64,000 bases of DNA, from the NCBI GenBank assembly GCA_035610365.1, contig CM069432.1, positions 223,098,532 to 223,162,531 of the forward strand, in the 5' to 3' direction. Position numbers and translations under genes: made by a program. The first letter of the stretch is position 1. The number at the start of each line of letters is the position of its first letter. The DNA comes from Aquatica leii. Taxonomy: Eukaryota; Arthropoda; Insecta; Coleoptera; Lampyridae. The notes beneath the pieces are model-generated. The model did not search any database, was not told where the DNA came from, and worked only from the letters and a program-made list of their open reading frames with translations. This document shows, in pieces, positions 10,096 to 21,700 of this stretch.

Positions 10096-12452
10096 AGTTG
10101 TGTCTCTCTTACCACAGTTATGAAATGATGGCTAAAACGCTTTAAAAAAATTGGGAGTAGTGATAATTTCAGATATGCTTATTAAATTACTAAATTCAAT
10201 TTTTAATGTATTAATTTTTTGTTTATGAAAAACAACACGATAAATAAATACAATAAAAGTGACTATTATTTTGTGCCGGTACAGCACGAAGAAATAAATC
10301 TGATGAAGAAAAAACAATCTATTGGATCTGTTCTTATTTTTAATAGTTCGATATAAGAAATGCCTAATAGATTTCCTATTAAATTCTTAACGACCCCAAT
10401 GCATAAACATGGTGTAATTAAATTCCCACGCACAGCCTACGTTAGCGTGCATATATGCATGTTTATAAAGTAGCTAACAAGCAGGTGTAGGTAATCGTCG
10501 AGATTTAAGTTCCGTAAAGTCTCTAAACATGAATCACGTTCAGGAAATCAATTGCTCTTCCACATTAGATAACTTGTCCTCTAGTCGTTTTTAAGCATTC
10601 CCACAACTTTAAAACGTGTATCTACCCTATATATAGTTTTAACGTAGGTAATAAGGATTCGGTTGATGCTTCCTAAATTACACCGACCATATAATATTTG
10701 TAGCGTACCGTTTTCATTCTACAATGATTTCGAGTTAGTTTTCGACCCTAATTTAAGGGCTGTCGTACACAGGGGATGATATATAGATTGTAGCGTTCGC
10801 ACATGTGCTACTGGAACAAAAAAATCTAAATAATCTTTGTAGGGGACTAAGCGCTTTAAATAAGACACCTGTTTTACTAGTAAGTTCAAAATGAAACGCT
10901 ATTATTTAATGCTGCCACTGTTACTCTACTTCTCCATTCACGCTTGTTTGCAAAAGGTACAGTTTCCAGGTTAAGTGCAAAGTAATAAGTAGGTTAGCGC
11001 TTAACTTTTACTTATAGCAGTTAATTTTCCTGTTACCTGCGCAGTCACTTGTCACTTCCTTCCGTTAATCACAGAGGAATTACTTTAAACGTGTTGTTTT
11101 AGCTTAGTTAAAATGGTTAATTGAGTATAGCAACCATTAACTGACTCAACTGCTATACTAACAATTACATTTTAAAAACTGGAGAGAAACATAATGCAAC
11201 TGTAACATTCAAATATATCTTCGCATGAATGTGACAACCGCAATGTGAATTTTGTTACCATCACGTTTGTAATTTAATTCTTACACGAAACAGAAATCAT
11301 GCTAAAATTACGATATCTATATGCAAATGTACCTACTAGCATAAGGTATGCAATTGGAAACTTAAAACTAACACAGTCTAGTTAGAGTCTTTCTTTATTT
11401 TCCATGAAGCTTGACAGTTTGACAAATCGACTGTATGTCTAAACCAGAAATCCCTTTTAGCTTTTACGACATGTTTCAAGTCGCTAGTTTAGATAAATAT
11501 TTCGGAGAGTAAAACCGAAGGGTAGTTGCTATACCTAGGGAGCAAAAATATCCCCTCTTGCAAAAATAAGGGTGACCTAATAAATATAAATTAAAAGTTT
11601 GATATTTTTTTACTTCATAATTAGTTAGGTAATTTAGAGTCAAGTATTTTTTGAAGGTTGTCGTGAATTATAAAGGTTTCTTCTAAATTTTACGATAAAA
11701 ATAAGAAAGTAATATACCATTAATCCTCGAAACAAACTAGGGGGACGTCACCCTATCTGTCTATTTCACGCTCTAATTTACAAATCACCCTTCAACTTGG
11801 TAAAATTGCCTAATTTTGGTTAATTGCCAACGGAGTGCAAATTATATTTCAAATTGAACTTTCCGGTTCTATTAAAAGTAACGACCTTTGAAAGTTTGCA
11901 TATTAATTGAATTCTTTTTTGGATGTTTTAAATATCCTTAGACGGAAGTTTTCTATGTTATAAAGCAAACGTTTTATCTGTAGAATTTATTTTTTTCACC
12001 AACACATTTAATTGTTAATTACTATTGGGTTTGATATAGTATATCTAATGAACGACTCATTTTTGTGGTTTCAATATTATAATAGTTATTTTTTAGTAAT
12101 TATAAAACTTAGAATGTGGGGTGCAACGCATTGATCGTTGAAAGATTAAATATTAAATTTAAAGGAACCAAAACAAAGGCACATCATTTTCATGGACAAT
12201 AATTAGTTATTAAACGTTAATTTTGTTTTTTGACCATGATTACCACAAATTTAATCAACGTATACTCGATTACTGATAATTTGATTACAAATCCTTTTTT
12301 TCCTTTTCGTTTTTAAACATGATTAATGGTTTTTAACCATGTTGCTATTATTTAATTTATACTACACATAAATATTGAATAAGCAAGATCTTTTTTACTA
12401 TATGTATTCTTACCGTCAAACTGTAATTGTCAATTGTTATAATTTCAAAAAG
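10096..12452. other. AT-rich region with one candidate host exon
   Basis: Apart from a possible signal-peptide exon at 10891-10956, no coding or repeat structure was recognised between the hAT element and the BEL element. Confidence 0.4.
10891..10956 (+). CDS. Candidate first coding exon encoding a signal peptide
   Basis: The ATG at 10891 opens a 22-codon frame, MKRYYLMLPLLLYFSIHAC followed by LQK. It has a basic N-terminus, a long hydrophobic core and a small residue before Cys, a classic signal peptide layout. It is followed at once by a GT (AAAAG|GTACAG) that could be a splice donor; reading on gives VQFPG and a stop. Insect genes often put the signal peptide on a short first exon before a very long intron. 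A TATA-like stretch occurs about 110 bp upstream (GATATATAG, near 10778). There is no second exon nearby, so this is a guess from local sequence only. Confidence 0.3.
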
Positions 12453-12457
12453 CTTTT
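12453..12457. repeat. Target-site duplication, CTTTT, left
   Basis: Matches CTTTT at 18792-18796 exactly. A 5-bp duplication is usual for BEL/Pao integrases. Confidence 0.85.
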
Positions 12458-12928
12458 TGTTGGGATGTTGATATCCGCTTTATTTTTTCGGTTAGTTTAA
12501 AATAAATAGTGGACTGTATTTCTTGATATATACATATATTACAATTTATAATACATTTTCACTAACATTAGTTTATTCGGTAATTGGATTTAGTTACCAG
12601 CAAGCCGAACTATGCTGGGAGACGCTACATTGGTGACTGTCGAAAAATAAAAATAAAATCGGTTATAAAAATTACATATTAAGAAAAATTCCACCATCTC
12701 TGGTTACAAAAACTAATTCTATTGGTTGTTAGTAATAACTTAAATTTTAAAGTGTGAGAAAGTTAGGGGTCGTTGAATGACTCCCGTTACGTATTTACAA
12801 CTACTACGTGCCTTTACACAAAAAAAAAGGATTTTACAATAACTGCTTATAACTAAAATATTAAAATCTTAAATATACACTAAGACTTAAAATACACAAC
12901 CGGTAAAGTACAAAGGTAGTACCGAACA
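12458..12928 (-). repeat. BEL-1 3' LTR (element orientation)
   Basis: 471 bp. On the minus strand an AATAAA polyadenylation signal lies about 20 bp from the LTR end (plus-strand TTTATT at 12479-12484), placing RNA 3' end formation inside this LTR. Confidence 0.95.
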
Positions 12929-12945
12929 TGCCGCCCGCCTTGAAA
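12929..12945 (-). promoter_or_regulatory. Candidate polypurine tract of BEL-1
   Basis: The minus strand reads AAGGCGGGCGGCA directly before the 3' LTR, the position where plus-strand DNA synthesis is primed. Confidence 0.6.
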
Positions 12946-12999
12946 GCACTGACTTTCAACATGTATAAGGTTTCACAAATGTCGATTACAAGCACTACA

Positions 13000-15900
13000 C
13001 TAATTTGCTTCTATAGGAAGTGGACACATTTTGGTAACTGCGCGTTTAATTATGCCTTTCGCGGTTTTCACTGTCACTGCGCGTACAACGCCGTCACTAC
13101 CGGGATGAGTAGCGATGATGCGTCCGAGATGCCACTGTAATGGTGGGATGTTATCTTCATGAAGTAACACAACAGTATTTAATTTTATGTTAGGATATTT
13201 CACTTTCCATTTTGATTTTTGTTGAAGTAAGTTTAAATAGTCTCTTTTCCAACGTCTCCAAAAATGTTGTTGTAATTGTTGTATTCTTTCCCAGCGGGAC
13301 AAGCGATTTTTATTGATTATAGTAAGATCTGGTTCAACCGGTGTTACAAGTGGGTTTCCGATTAGGAAATGTCCAGGTGTAAGAACGTGAAAATCATTTG
13401 GGGATTCGGATATAGGAGTTATAGGTCTAGAGTTTAAGATGGCTTCAATTTGTACCAATAATGTGTACATTTCTTCGTATGTTATAGATGCATTACTAAT
13501 GATTCGTTTTAAATGAAATTTAACTGACTTTATACCAATTTCCCACAATCCCCCAAAATGCGGAGATCTAGGTGGAATAAAATGCCAAGCTATACAATCT
13601 AAACTTAACTGGTTCAAAACATTGTTTTTGAAATCGATACTATTTACAAACTTATAAATCTCCTTTAACTCCTTGTTAGCTCCTACAAAGTTAGTTGCAT
13701 TGTCTGAGTACAAATCAGACACCATTCCTCTTCTAGCCATAAATCGTTTAAGTGCCGCGAGAAAAGTTGCAGAGGTAAGATCGGTTACTAATTCAAGGTG
13801 AATGGCTTTGGTAGCTAAACAAATAAAAAGTGCAATAAAAGCTTTTATTGATTTTTTGCCTCTGCCACGATTCTCTTTGATAAATATTGGCCCCGCGTAA
13901 TCTATGCCAGTATGAATAAAAGGACGAGACGGTTCTACGCGGTGGGCCGGTAAGTCACCCATTATATGTTTAGCATGACTTGGGTTTGATTTAAAACATC
14001 GGATACATTTATGTATAACACCTCTAACAAGTGTTCGACCAGAAACGGGCCAAAATCTTTCTCGAATAATTGAAAGTGTTAATTGCGGACCTGCGTGAAA
14101 ATATTTGTTGTGAATATGAGACATAATTAATTTTGTTACAATATGATTAGGTAGAATAATAGGATGCTTTTGATCATAAGAGATGTTAGCATTGTTCAAC
14201 CTGCCGCCAACTCTTAAATGTCCATCACTGCCTAAAAAAGGTGATAACGATAATAATTTACTTGTTTTATGAACAGGTTTGTTAGATTTAAGGTTTGAAA
14301 TTTCTCTATTAAATTCGTTCGCTTGGATTGCTCTAATTATGACGTCGGTTGCTTGCTTAATCTCCTTATTGGATAAATTAACGTCACTTACTCTTTCTTT
14401 GATATTTTTACAGTTATTGATAAATCGAAGGCAATACGCTATAACACGTTGTAATTTGTTATAATTTGAATATTTAATGAATATATCATCTAGATTAGAT
14501 TTTATGATTATGTGACAGAGTGACCTTTGTTCGGGTATTGATTCAAGGTTATTAAATTTTGAAATTGGTGCTGGCCGTGGCTGCAGCTCCTTTTTCAACC
14601 AATTTGGTCCTGTCCACCATAACGAATTATCTAAAAGTGATTCAGGTGTGGCACCTCGAGAGATGACGTCTGCGGGATTATATGTAGATTCAACATGATG
14701 CCAGTTTTCAATTTTTGTTAACGTTAATATTTCTGATACTCTGTTTGCCACAAACGTTTTCCACCTTTTGGAAGGAGCTGATAACCATGATAGAACAATG
14801 GTTGAATCAGTCCAGTTGTAGTGTTTGTCAATTTTTAAATTTAAAATTTTGGATACCTTATTTTTAAGGCGAGATAACAATAAAGCGCCGCATAATTCTA
14901 AACGCGGTAACGTTGTTGCTTTTAGAGGGGCTACCCGGGATTTAGAGCACAACAAATTTGTTGAATAATTGCCTAAATTGTCTTTAACACGTATATAAAT
15001 GGAAGCACCAAAAGCAATTTCAGAAGCGTCGCAAAATGAATGCATTTCAGTGAATACGATAGTATTCGTGCTGATGACTCTTCTCGGTATTTTGAGTTTA
15101 TTTAATTTGGATATCTGCTTGATATATTCACACCACAATGAGTGCAAATCTGTGGGCAATGACTCGTCCCACCCAATTTTTAATGACCACAACTTTTGGA
15201 TAAGAATTTTAGCGGTAATTATGACAGGTGATATTAATCCAAGTGGATCAAATACTTGACATATTGTTGATAAGATAGATCGTTTAGTTACTCGTTTGAA
15301 AGAATAACTATCTATGTTAACATTAAATTTAAAATTGTCTGAATCGGTATTCCACAATAACCCAAGAGTTTTAACTTCGTCGTTTACGTTAAAGTCTACA
15401 ATGTTATTTAAATTTTGTGAATGTGATTGAAATAATTGTCGGTTATTACTTGCCCATTTACAAAGCTCAAAACCAGAACTAGATAATGCAGCAGTAATTT
15501 CGTTTTTAATTGAAAGAATTTCATCGATAGTATTTCCGCCTGTTAGTAGATCATCGACGTAAAAATCTCGCAACGCAATTTCGTATGCCTTTGGATGGGT
15601 GTGTTTAATGTCGATAACAGCTTGTTGTAAGCATCTAATAGCTAAAAATGAGGCTGATGCAGTGCCGTATGTTACAGTTGTCAATCGGTATGTTTGAATT
15701 GGTTCATTAATATCAAAACGCCAAAATATACGTTGGTAATCTCTATCGCTTTCGTCTATTTTTACCTGTCGATACATTTTAGTTACGTCGGCTGATAATG
15801 CATATTGATACGTTCGAAATCGAGTTAATAAAGAAAACAGATCTTGCTGAATGGTTGGCCCTACCATTAATATGTCGTTTAAACTGTGATTGTTGGTAGT

Positions 15901-16518
15901 TTTCATAGAACCATCAAATACAACTCTAAGTTTGGTTGATAAGCTTGATTCTTTATAAACGGCATGGTGGGGTAAATAAAAAACATTTTTTGTGCTGTCG
16001 TCGTTTGGAATTAATTCCATGTGCCCTAACGATAAGTAATCTTGCATAAAACGAACGTAATTTTGTTTTAAATCATCATTTTTTTGCATTTTTCGTTCTA
16101 AGCTATAAAATCGCTTTAAAGCTTGTTGTTTTGAATCCCCTAACAAACTATTATCCCGAACTGGTAATTTCACGGTAAATCGGCCATCAATATCACGTTT
16201 ATAATTACGTAAAAAGTGTTGCTCGCACTCAGATTCTTCTGGTGTGTAATTATTATAGTTTAATTCCTCTAACTCCCAAAACTTTGCTAATTGGTTTTCT
16301 AATTGTAAAAAGTTACAAGAAACTTGATGAGTTTTTGAATTATTGATTGAACCGCCTATTGTCCACCCAAAATGAGTTTTCTGTAAACAAATGTTGCTTG
16401 GATCTAATTTAATTTTTCCTATACATAAAAGGTCCCAGAATAATTCTGCACCTATTATCATATCAATTTCACCCGATACATTAAAATTTGGATCTGCAAG
16501 ATTTATATTTTCTGGCAT
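13000..16518 (-). CDS. BEL/Pao pol: RT, RNase H, integrase
   Basis: An uninterrupted 1172-residue frame. RT comes first, with LRVVFDGSM, SADVTKMYRQVKI, YGTASASFLAIRCLQQ and the catalytic FYVDD near residue 325. RNase H follows (HSFCDASEIAFGASIYI, then LPRLELCGALLLSRL). The integrase has an HHCC-like zinc region (HIHNKYFHAG...CIRCF), the catalytic residues in IDYAGP, SDNATNF and FGGLWEIGIKSVKFHLKR (D, D, E), and a C-terminal domain of the DUF5641 type (VVLLHEDNIPPLQWHLGRI). The frame starts after the protease because two frameshifts cut it from gag; its first ATG is probably not a natural start. The catalytic core appears complete. Confidence 0.93.
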   Translation of the reverse strand: MPENINLADPNFNVSGEIDMIIGAELFWDLLCIGKIKLDPSNICLQKTHFGWTIGGSINNSKTHQVSCNFLQLENQLAKFWELEELNYNNYTPEESECEQHFLRNYKRDIDGRFTVKLPVRDNSLLGDSKQQALKRFYSLERKMQKNDDLKQNYVRFMQDYLSLGHMELIPNDDSTKNVFYLPHHAVYKESSLSTKLRVVFDGSMKTTNNHSLNDILMVGPTIQQDLFSLLTRFRTYQYALSADVTKMYRQVKIDESDRDYQRIFWRFDINEPIQTYRLTTVTYGTASASFLAIRCLQQAVIDIKHTHPKAYEIALRDFYVDDLLTGGNTIDEILSIKNEITAALSSSGFELCKWASNNRQLFQSHSQNLNNIVDFNVNDEVKTLGLLWNTDSDNFKFNVNIDSYSFKRVTKRSILSTICQVFDPLGLISPVIITAKILIQKLWSLKIGWDESLPTDLHSLWCEYIKQISKLNKLKIPRRVISTNTIVFTEMHSFCDASEIAFGASIYIRVKDNLGNYSTNLLCSKSRVAPLKATTLPRLELCGALLLSRLKNKVSKILNLKIDKHYNWTDSTIVLSWLSAPSKRWKTFVANRVSEILTLTKIENWHHVESTYNPADVISRGATPESLLDNSLWWTGPNWLKKELQPRPAPISKFNNLESIPEQRSLCHIIIKSNLDDIFIKYSNYNKLQRVIAYCLRFINNCKNIKERVSDVNLSNKEIKQATDVIIRAIQANEFNREISNLKSNKPVHKTSKLLSLSPFLGSDGHLRVGGRLNNANISYDQKHPIILPNHIVTKLIMSHIHNKYFHAGPQLTLSIIRERFWPVSGRTLVRGVIHKCIRCFKSNPSHAKHIMGDLPAHRVEPSRPFIHTGIDYAGPIFIKENRGRGKKSIKAFIALFICLATKAIHLELVTDLTSATFLAALKRFMARRGMVSDLYSDNATNFVGANKELKEIYKFVNSIDFKNNVLNQLSLDCIAWHFIPPRSPHFGGLWEIGIKSVKFHLKRIISNASITYEEMYTLLVQIEAILNSRPITPISESPNDFHVLTPGHFLIGNPLVTPVEPDLTIINKNRLSRWERIQQLQQHFWRRWKRDYLNLLQQKSKWKVKYPNIKLNTVVLLHEDNIPPLQWHLGRIIATHPGSDGVVRAVTVKTAKGIIKRAVTKMCPLPIEAN

Positions 16519-16633
16519 TTTATGTTCAAAAGTGAAAACGTGTTGTTTGGTAAATTTTCAGTTAATTTTGGTAGTATTAAACATAAAATGTTCGTACTAA
16601 AAGCATTATAACAAGATTTTATTTTAACGTTTG

Positions 16634-17706
16634 TTACCTTGTTTGTTTTGAAACTCTACTGTTTATGCCACTTATCGAAATATTGCGATTTTCATAAGAC
16701 AAGCCTAGTTTGTTAAAACATTTTTCAGAAATTAAATTAGACTGAGATCCAACGTCTAATAAAACTCTGCACCTTTGTGGTAAACCTTTATGATCATAAA
16801 TATAAATTACTGCTGTCGACAATATGACTTCTTTACTAATAGAATTAATTTTGCTCGAATGCGTTACAACAGCGGAAGTTGATGGAATTGGTTCATTATT
16901 GGTAGTAGTGTTTAGATTACTTTCTAAATGTAGCAAAGTGTTATGCATTTTTTGGCATTTTCGACAAGTTGATGCAAAACAATCTCGAGTTTGATGATTT
17001 GAACGAAGACAATTTATACATAATTTTAGGTTTTTTATCGTTTTAATACGATCATTCACTGATAAATTTAAAAATTGATTACATTGATTAATAAAATGCG
17101 AATTTTTGCAAAGTAAACATTGATTTGATGTATTAGCAAACGTATTTGTACGCATTGAGTTGTTTAGGTTCGATTGGTTATTATGAATTTTTGATTTTTG
17201 GTTGAGCGTGGAACTATTTTGATTAGAACTCATACTAAGTTTTTTATTGTAATCAAGTGCCTCTAATGTTTGACACCTGTTAATTAAAAAATCGGTTATA
17301 TCGGTCATGTTAGGCAATTCAGATTTAATTGACGATTCCCAGTCCTTTCGGCTTAAATAATCTAGCTTGGTTGTTATAAGATAAATGATTAAAATATCCC
17401 AATTCTCGGTAGGTAACCCTAAAGTATTAAGAGCTTTAAGATGCTTATTTACATTGTCAAGTAAATCTCTAAGTGATGCGGAAGAGTCTTTGTTAACAAT
17501 CGGTAGGTTGAATAATGCATTTACATGAGTTTGAACAATAATTCTTTTGTTTTCATAGCGTTGTTTTAATAACTGCCACGCGATTTCATAATTTTGAGCG
17601 GACACAGTTAACGAACTTATGACGTGTATAGCATCGGAAGTTAAAGAAGATTTTAAGTAATGAAATTTTTGAATTTCACTTAAATGTGTTTTTCGTGAAT
17701 CATTGA
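16634..17706 (-). pseudogene. BEL/Pao gag C-terminal part and aspartic protease
   Basis: The frame is open from about 17706. It holds the capsid region (SAQNYEIAWQLLKQRYENKR), a double CCHC-type knuckle (CLLCKNSHFINQC, then CINCLRSNHQTRDC and CRKCQKMHNTLLH), and an A17-type protease start, CRVLLDVGSQSNLIS. In related elements the active site is usually D-S-G or D-P-G; here it is D-V-G. The frame stops after SKQTR near 16634. A short stretch in a second frame (TNVKIKSC...ENLPNN) follows, and a further shift near 16545 joins the pol frame. The knuckles bind element RNA and the protease would cut the polyprotein. Confidence 0.85.
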
Positions 17707-18128
17707 CTTAAAGCTGTCATAAAAGACACCCAGTTTAAATAATCTCCATTAAATTTTGGTAAACTAATTTCAGGTAATTTTACCTCAGTTGAGTTATGGT
17801 TATTATTAGCATTATGGTTATTAGTTGTTTGATCGTTTTGAAGTAGAGCAATTTGTTTTTTGAATAATGATTTAGTTTGAAAATAATCATTCATAAATGA
17901 TTTTAATTCATTGTTACTTTGTTCTAAATCAGTTTCCGACTGATTTGTTGCAATTTCAGCGTGAATCGCTTTAAACTCGTTTAGCAAAGGTTGTACATGT
18001 TCAAAACGGGTACATAATTCCTCGATATCAAATTTTGTTGAATCAAAATTGTCAACAAAATCTCGCAATATTGTTAATTCTGTCTTAACAGAATTTAGTT
18101 TGAAATTTAAAGATTTTAGCTTAGCCAT
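17700..18128 (-). pseudogene. BEL/Pao gag N-terminal part
   Basis: Begins at the first ATG after the 5' LTR and primer site (MAKLKSLNFKLNSVKTELT). It contains a predicted coiled-coil-like N-terminus and the LPKFNGDYLNWVSFMTAL block typical of BEL gag (DUF1759 region). It ends in ALSQ and a stop because of a single-base shift at about 17703; the next frame continues with VNDSRKTHLSEIQKFHYL. This start is preferred because it lies about 190 bp inside the LTR with no earlier ATG in frame. Confidence 0.85.
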
Positions 18129-18297
18129 TTTGATTAAGGTATAAAGTCGTATAGTTTATAATACAACACGCGATAACTTGATTTGGATATAAAACGTAGA
18201 AATGTACACATATGATAAAAAAGATGTATAATATAGGATAACCCACTTACTTGTTGATTGTTGATATGTCGATAGACCTTGGTTAATTTTGCTGATT

Positions 18298-18319
18298 GGA
18301 TCCGGTTCGATGTGGACCA
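18298..18319 (-). promoter_or_regulatory. Primer-binding site of BEL-1
   Basis: Two bases inside the 5' LTR the minus strand reads TGGTCCACATCGAACCGGAT, starting with the TGG that pairs with a tRNA CCA end. The second BEL element (58262) has a similar TGGTCC...TCGAGCCGGATCC. Confidence 0.7.
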
Positions 18320-18321
18320 AA

Positions 18322-18791
18322 TGTTGGGATGTTGATATCCGCTTTATTTTTTCGGTTAGTTTAAAATAAATAGTGGACTGTATTTCTTGATATATACATA
18401 TATTACAATTTATAATACATTTTCACTAACATTAGTTTATTCGGTAATTGGATTTAGTTACCAGCAAGCCGAACTATGCTGGGAGACGCTACATTGGTGA
18501 CTGTCGAAAAATAAAAATAAAATCGGTTATAAAAATTACATATTAAGAAAAATTCCACCATCTCTGGTTACAAAAACTAATTCTATTGGTTGTTAGTAAT
18601 AACTTAAATTTTAAAGTGTGAGAAAGTTAGGGGTCGTTGAATGACTCCCGTTACGTATTTACAACTACTACGTGCCTTTACACAAAAAAAAGGATTTTAC
18701 AATAACTGCTTATAACTAAAATATTAAAATCTTAAATATACACTAAGACTTAAAATACACAACCGGTAAAGTACAAAGGTAGTACCGAACA
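18322..18791 (-). repeat. BEL-1 5' LTR (element orientation)
   Basis: 470 bp, differing from the partner LTR by one A in a run of 8 or 9. It is followed on the plus strand by the CTTTT target duplication (18792-18796). Confidence 0.95.
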
Positions 18792-18796
18792 CTTTT

Positions 18797-21700
18797 ATTC
18801 ACTTTCTGTTCTTGTTAAATTGAATTTTCAGATGCAAGAGTTAATCTGTGTCACTGAAAACTCAATTGTAACATTCTTCAATTTCATGATAGTGTTCCAA
18901 TGATGTTTTTTTTAAGCATAACTGTATATGCTGTAAAAATTTTAATTTATGTCGTATTTTAATTTGTAGCTGAGGTCTAAAGATTTGTATAGAAGAAAAA
19001 TCTTAATTACTAAAATCGAGCAATGTTACTCAACACATTTCTATAATAATACGTTCTAAGTCAACAGTTATTTTTCATGCGTTTTGACTAAAAATTTCAT
19101 GTTTCTTTAAAAAGTATAAAAGCTTTCAAATTAAACACGGCCCATTAGTGCTATTTGAAAGAATTTTGAAACAAGATGTTTGTAACATAATATTTTTCTG
19201 TCTCGACAGTTCGTATATTAAAACCACATGTGGATGAAGTATTAATTCAAAACAGCCTTTTAAGGCAACTCATCAGTGTAAGTGACACCGTCACCGTAAA
19301 TGTGTTTTGTGCATGTCACATTCTTCTGAATATGTGCGTATTACATAAAATTGCGTTTTTTGTGTTTGCCATGCACTTTTATAATGAATTCTTACGTTCC
19401 ATTTAACCTTTACGATATTATTATTTCGCTTTTTGTTTTCGTTTCTTTTTACGTAAATATATACACGTGCAGTTGAAATTACATTTTATGTTTGCCAGAT
19501 AATTGTAGTTTGTTTGCAGTTTTTAGATAACAGAAGATTATTTCTATATAAGTGTTGTAGCCTTGTTATTTATCCTGGAATCAGTAAATTCTTTAATGTT
19601 TATAAATGTAACTTCATTACTCAATTTATGTTAGTTAAATATTTGTATTTATTACAAAGCATACATTAGTAGTTTATAAATATATTTACATTAAATATTT
19701 TAGCACAAACTAAACATTTTACAGAATTTGGTAGAATTGATTATTTTCGGAATCACCAAGACATCTAAGCAACCACTGAAAACCTGTCTAACTTGCTGTA
19801 TGTACATTATTGAAGAAGTTAAATAGGATTGCTAAATCAACTCTTTTGAATCCTAATTCTTTATTATTTAAATGATACTTTTATGTGCCGATAACGACGA
19901 AGCAAAAAGTTTTCATAAGCAGTTAAGAGCTGATCTGAAATTTCTTAAAACGAGTATGACAACTTTAATGTGAAAGTTAGCTCAGTCAAAAGCAAAGGGT
20001 GTATAAGACATAATTAACATAATTTAGAGCGGAAAAATGACCGAAAGGAACAATTAATGGAATTTGTAATAACGAATACAATGTATAAGTTGTCAAATGA
20101 AATTAAATACCTAAATAGAGATTACTCTAAAAACTAGCAAGAAACATGTACTAAACAAAGTAAACTAAAAACATTTAAAAAAAAAGTAAAAATGGGTATT
20201 AGAAAACTGCAATGAAATACAAGAATATGAAAGTAAACACGATAACTTTCAGATGCATAAACCGATTGAATAAATCACAAGTGTTAAAAAATCAAAACAA
20301 ACTAATGTATTTAAAACAAAAACACTAGAACATCAATCAATAAATATCATAAACAAAAAAAATTAAAGTGAAATAAACAATAGATTACAATACAAATATC
20401 TAACACAAAACGAGACTGCTATTTTAATGAAAATAATTTTTAATTTTTTGTTACACTTCTTAAAAAAATGAAAAAACTTTTAATTATTGAAATGTAGAAG
20501 ATATTAAACAAATGTAAGTGCAACACAACTCAAAATAGTTGCCATAAATATTACACAAAATTGTGAAAAGTAGCAGCATCTTAATATAGTTGCCAATCTG
20601 TACTATCATTAAACAACAAAAGTTATGGCCATACATAAATTTACTATTGTTAATACTAAGGGTAAGAAATATTATTAAATAAATCTGTATATGAATATAA
20701 AACTATAAGGTTTGTCAATGCAATTGTGGGAATAGGTACATCGGAGTGTATCTCCTATGGTTGATGAGCCCCAAAACGGCAAATCGAATTTTCAGCAGAT
20801 CACTTTGGTGACATTTGCACAACTGCAATGACTTTGCTTTACCACCAATGTTTTTTACGTTTTGGTTTTATCCCGCGGATTTATTCAAAACTATTTAGAA
20901 TTGCGAACTTTTAGGTTCTCCGCGTGTTGTTACATGCAACAGCTGTTAAAAAGAAAATTTCTTCGATAAGGTAATATAAATGAAAAAATTGTCGATGTTC
21001 AGTGAAGACAGTCTTAGGCCACTTTAAAATGAATCAAAATAAAATAAAAGTCTAAATTAAAAGGGTACCAGGGCCTCTGGATCTTGCCAACCAAAAGCCT
21101 GTTCCTGTTGAATACACTCTAAATGGAGAAAACAAATTAAAATTAACAAAAGTTACAATATCAAATTACAAATGAATTACCAAAATGCATAATTTGTCTC
21201 GGTACGAAAAGTAAAAAACTGCAATAATAAAAAAATAAACATACAAAATAAACGTTACATAAATTTATCAATGAAAAAACTAAAAAAAAAAATAGAAAAA
21301 TCTTAATACTAAATCAGTTATTAATTTGACGGGTTTAACGTAGTTATTAAAAAATATGATAGTAAATTATGTTAAAAAGTATTTGTCGCAAAATCGAGAG
21401 TTCACGTATTAGAGCGGTAAGCAAGCGTTTAAATTTATGGTTAAATTCAAAGCTTTTATAGCACTAAGTTCGCGAAATTAAAATCACTTTTCTATTTTAA
21501 ACTGTAATAAAATTATTTTAAATACCTTAATTTTGTTTATGTAGATCCAGGAGTGGGCTTTTGTTCGGTTGTAAGGCTGCCATTGAAAAGAAATTCGTGT
21601 GGTTTCTATTACTGCACTGGCTCCATCGGAAGATTTTTGGTTAAACCGCCGCAAAAACGAAATCGAATTGTATTGCACAAAACTTAAAATCACACACAAA

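Larger units (their letters stand above)
12458..18791 (-). mobile_element. Young BEL/Pao LTR retrotransposon
   Basis: Two LTRs (12458-12928 and 18322-18791) are the same except for one base in a poly-A run. Both start TGTTGGG and end GAACA. The element is flanked by a perfect 5-bp target duplication, CTTTT (12453-12457 and 18792-18796). The minus strand carries gag, aspartic protease, RT, RNase H and integrase in BEL/Pao order. A primer-site-like sequence follows the 5' LTR, and a purine-rich tract precedes the 3' LTR. Near-identical LTRs indicate recent insertion, although the coding region contains three frame breaks. Confidence 0.97.

Noticed and set aside
10296-10330. CTGATGAAG resembling a hammerhead core
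   Set aside because: No GAAAC or second stem follows within range.
21484-21699. 71-residue minus-strand frame near the possible host transcript
   Set aside because: No motif and no support as protein; more likely part of an untranslated exon or chance.
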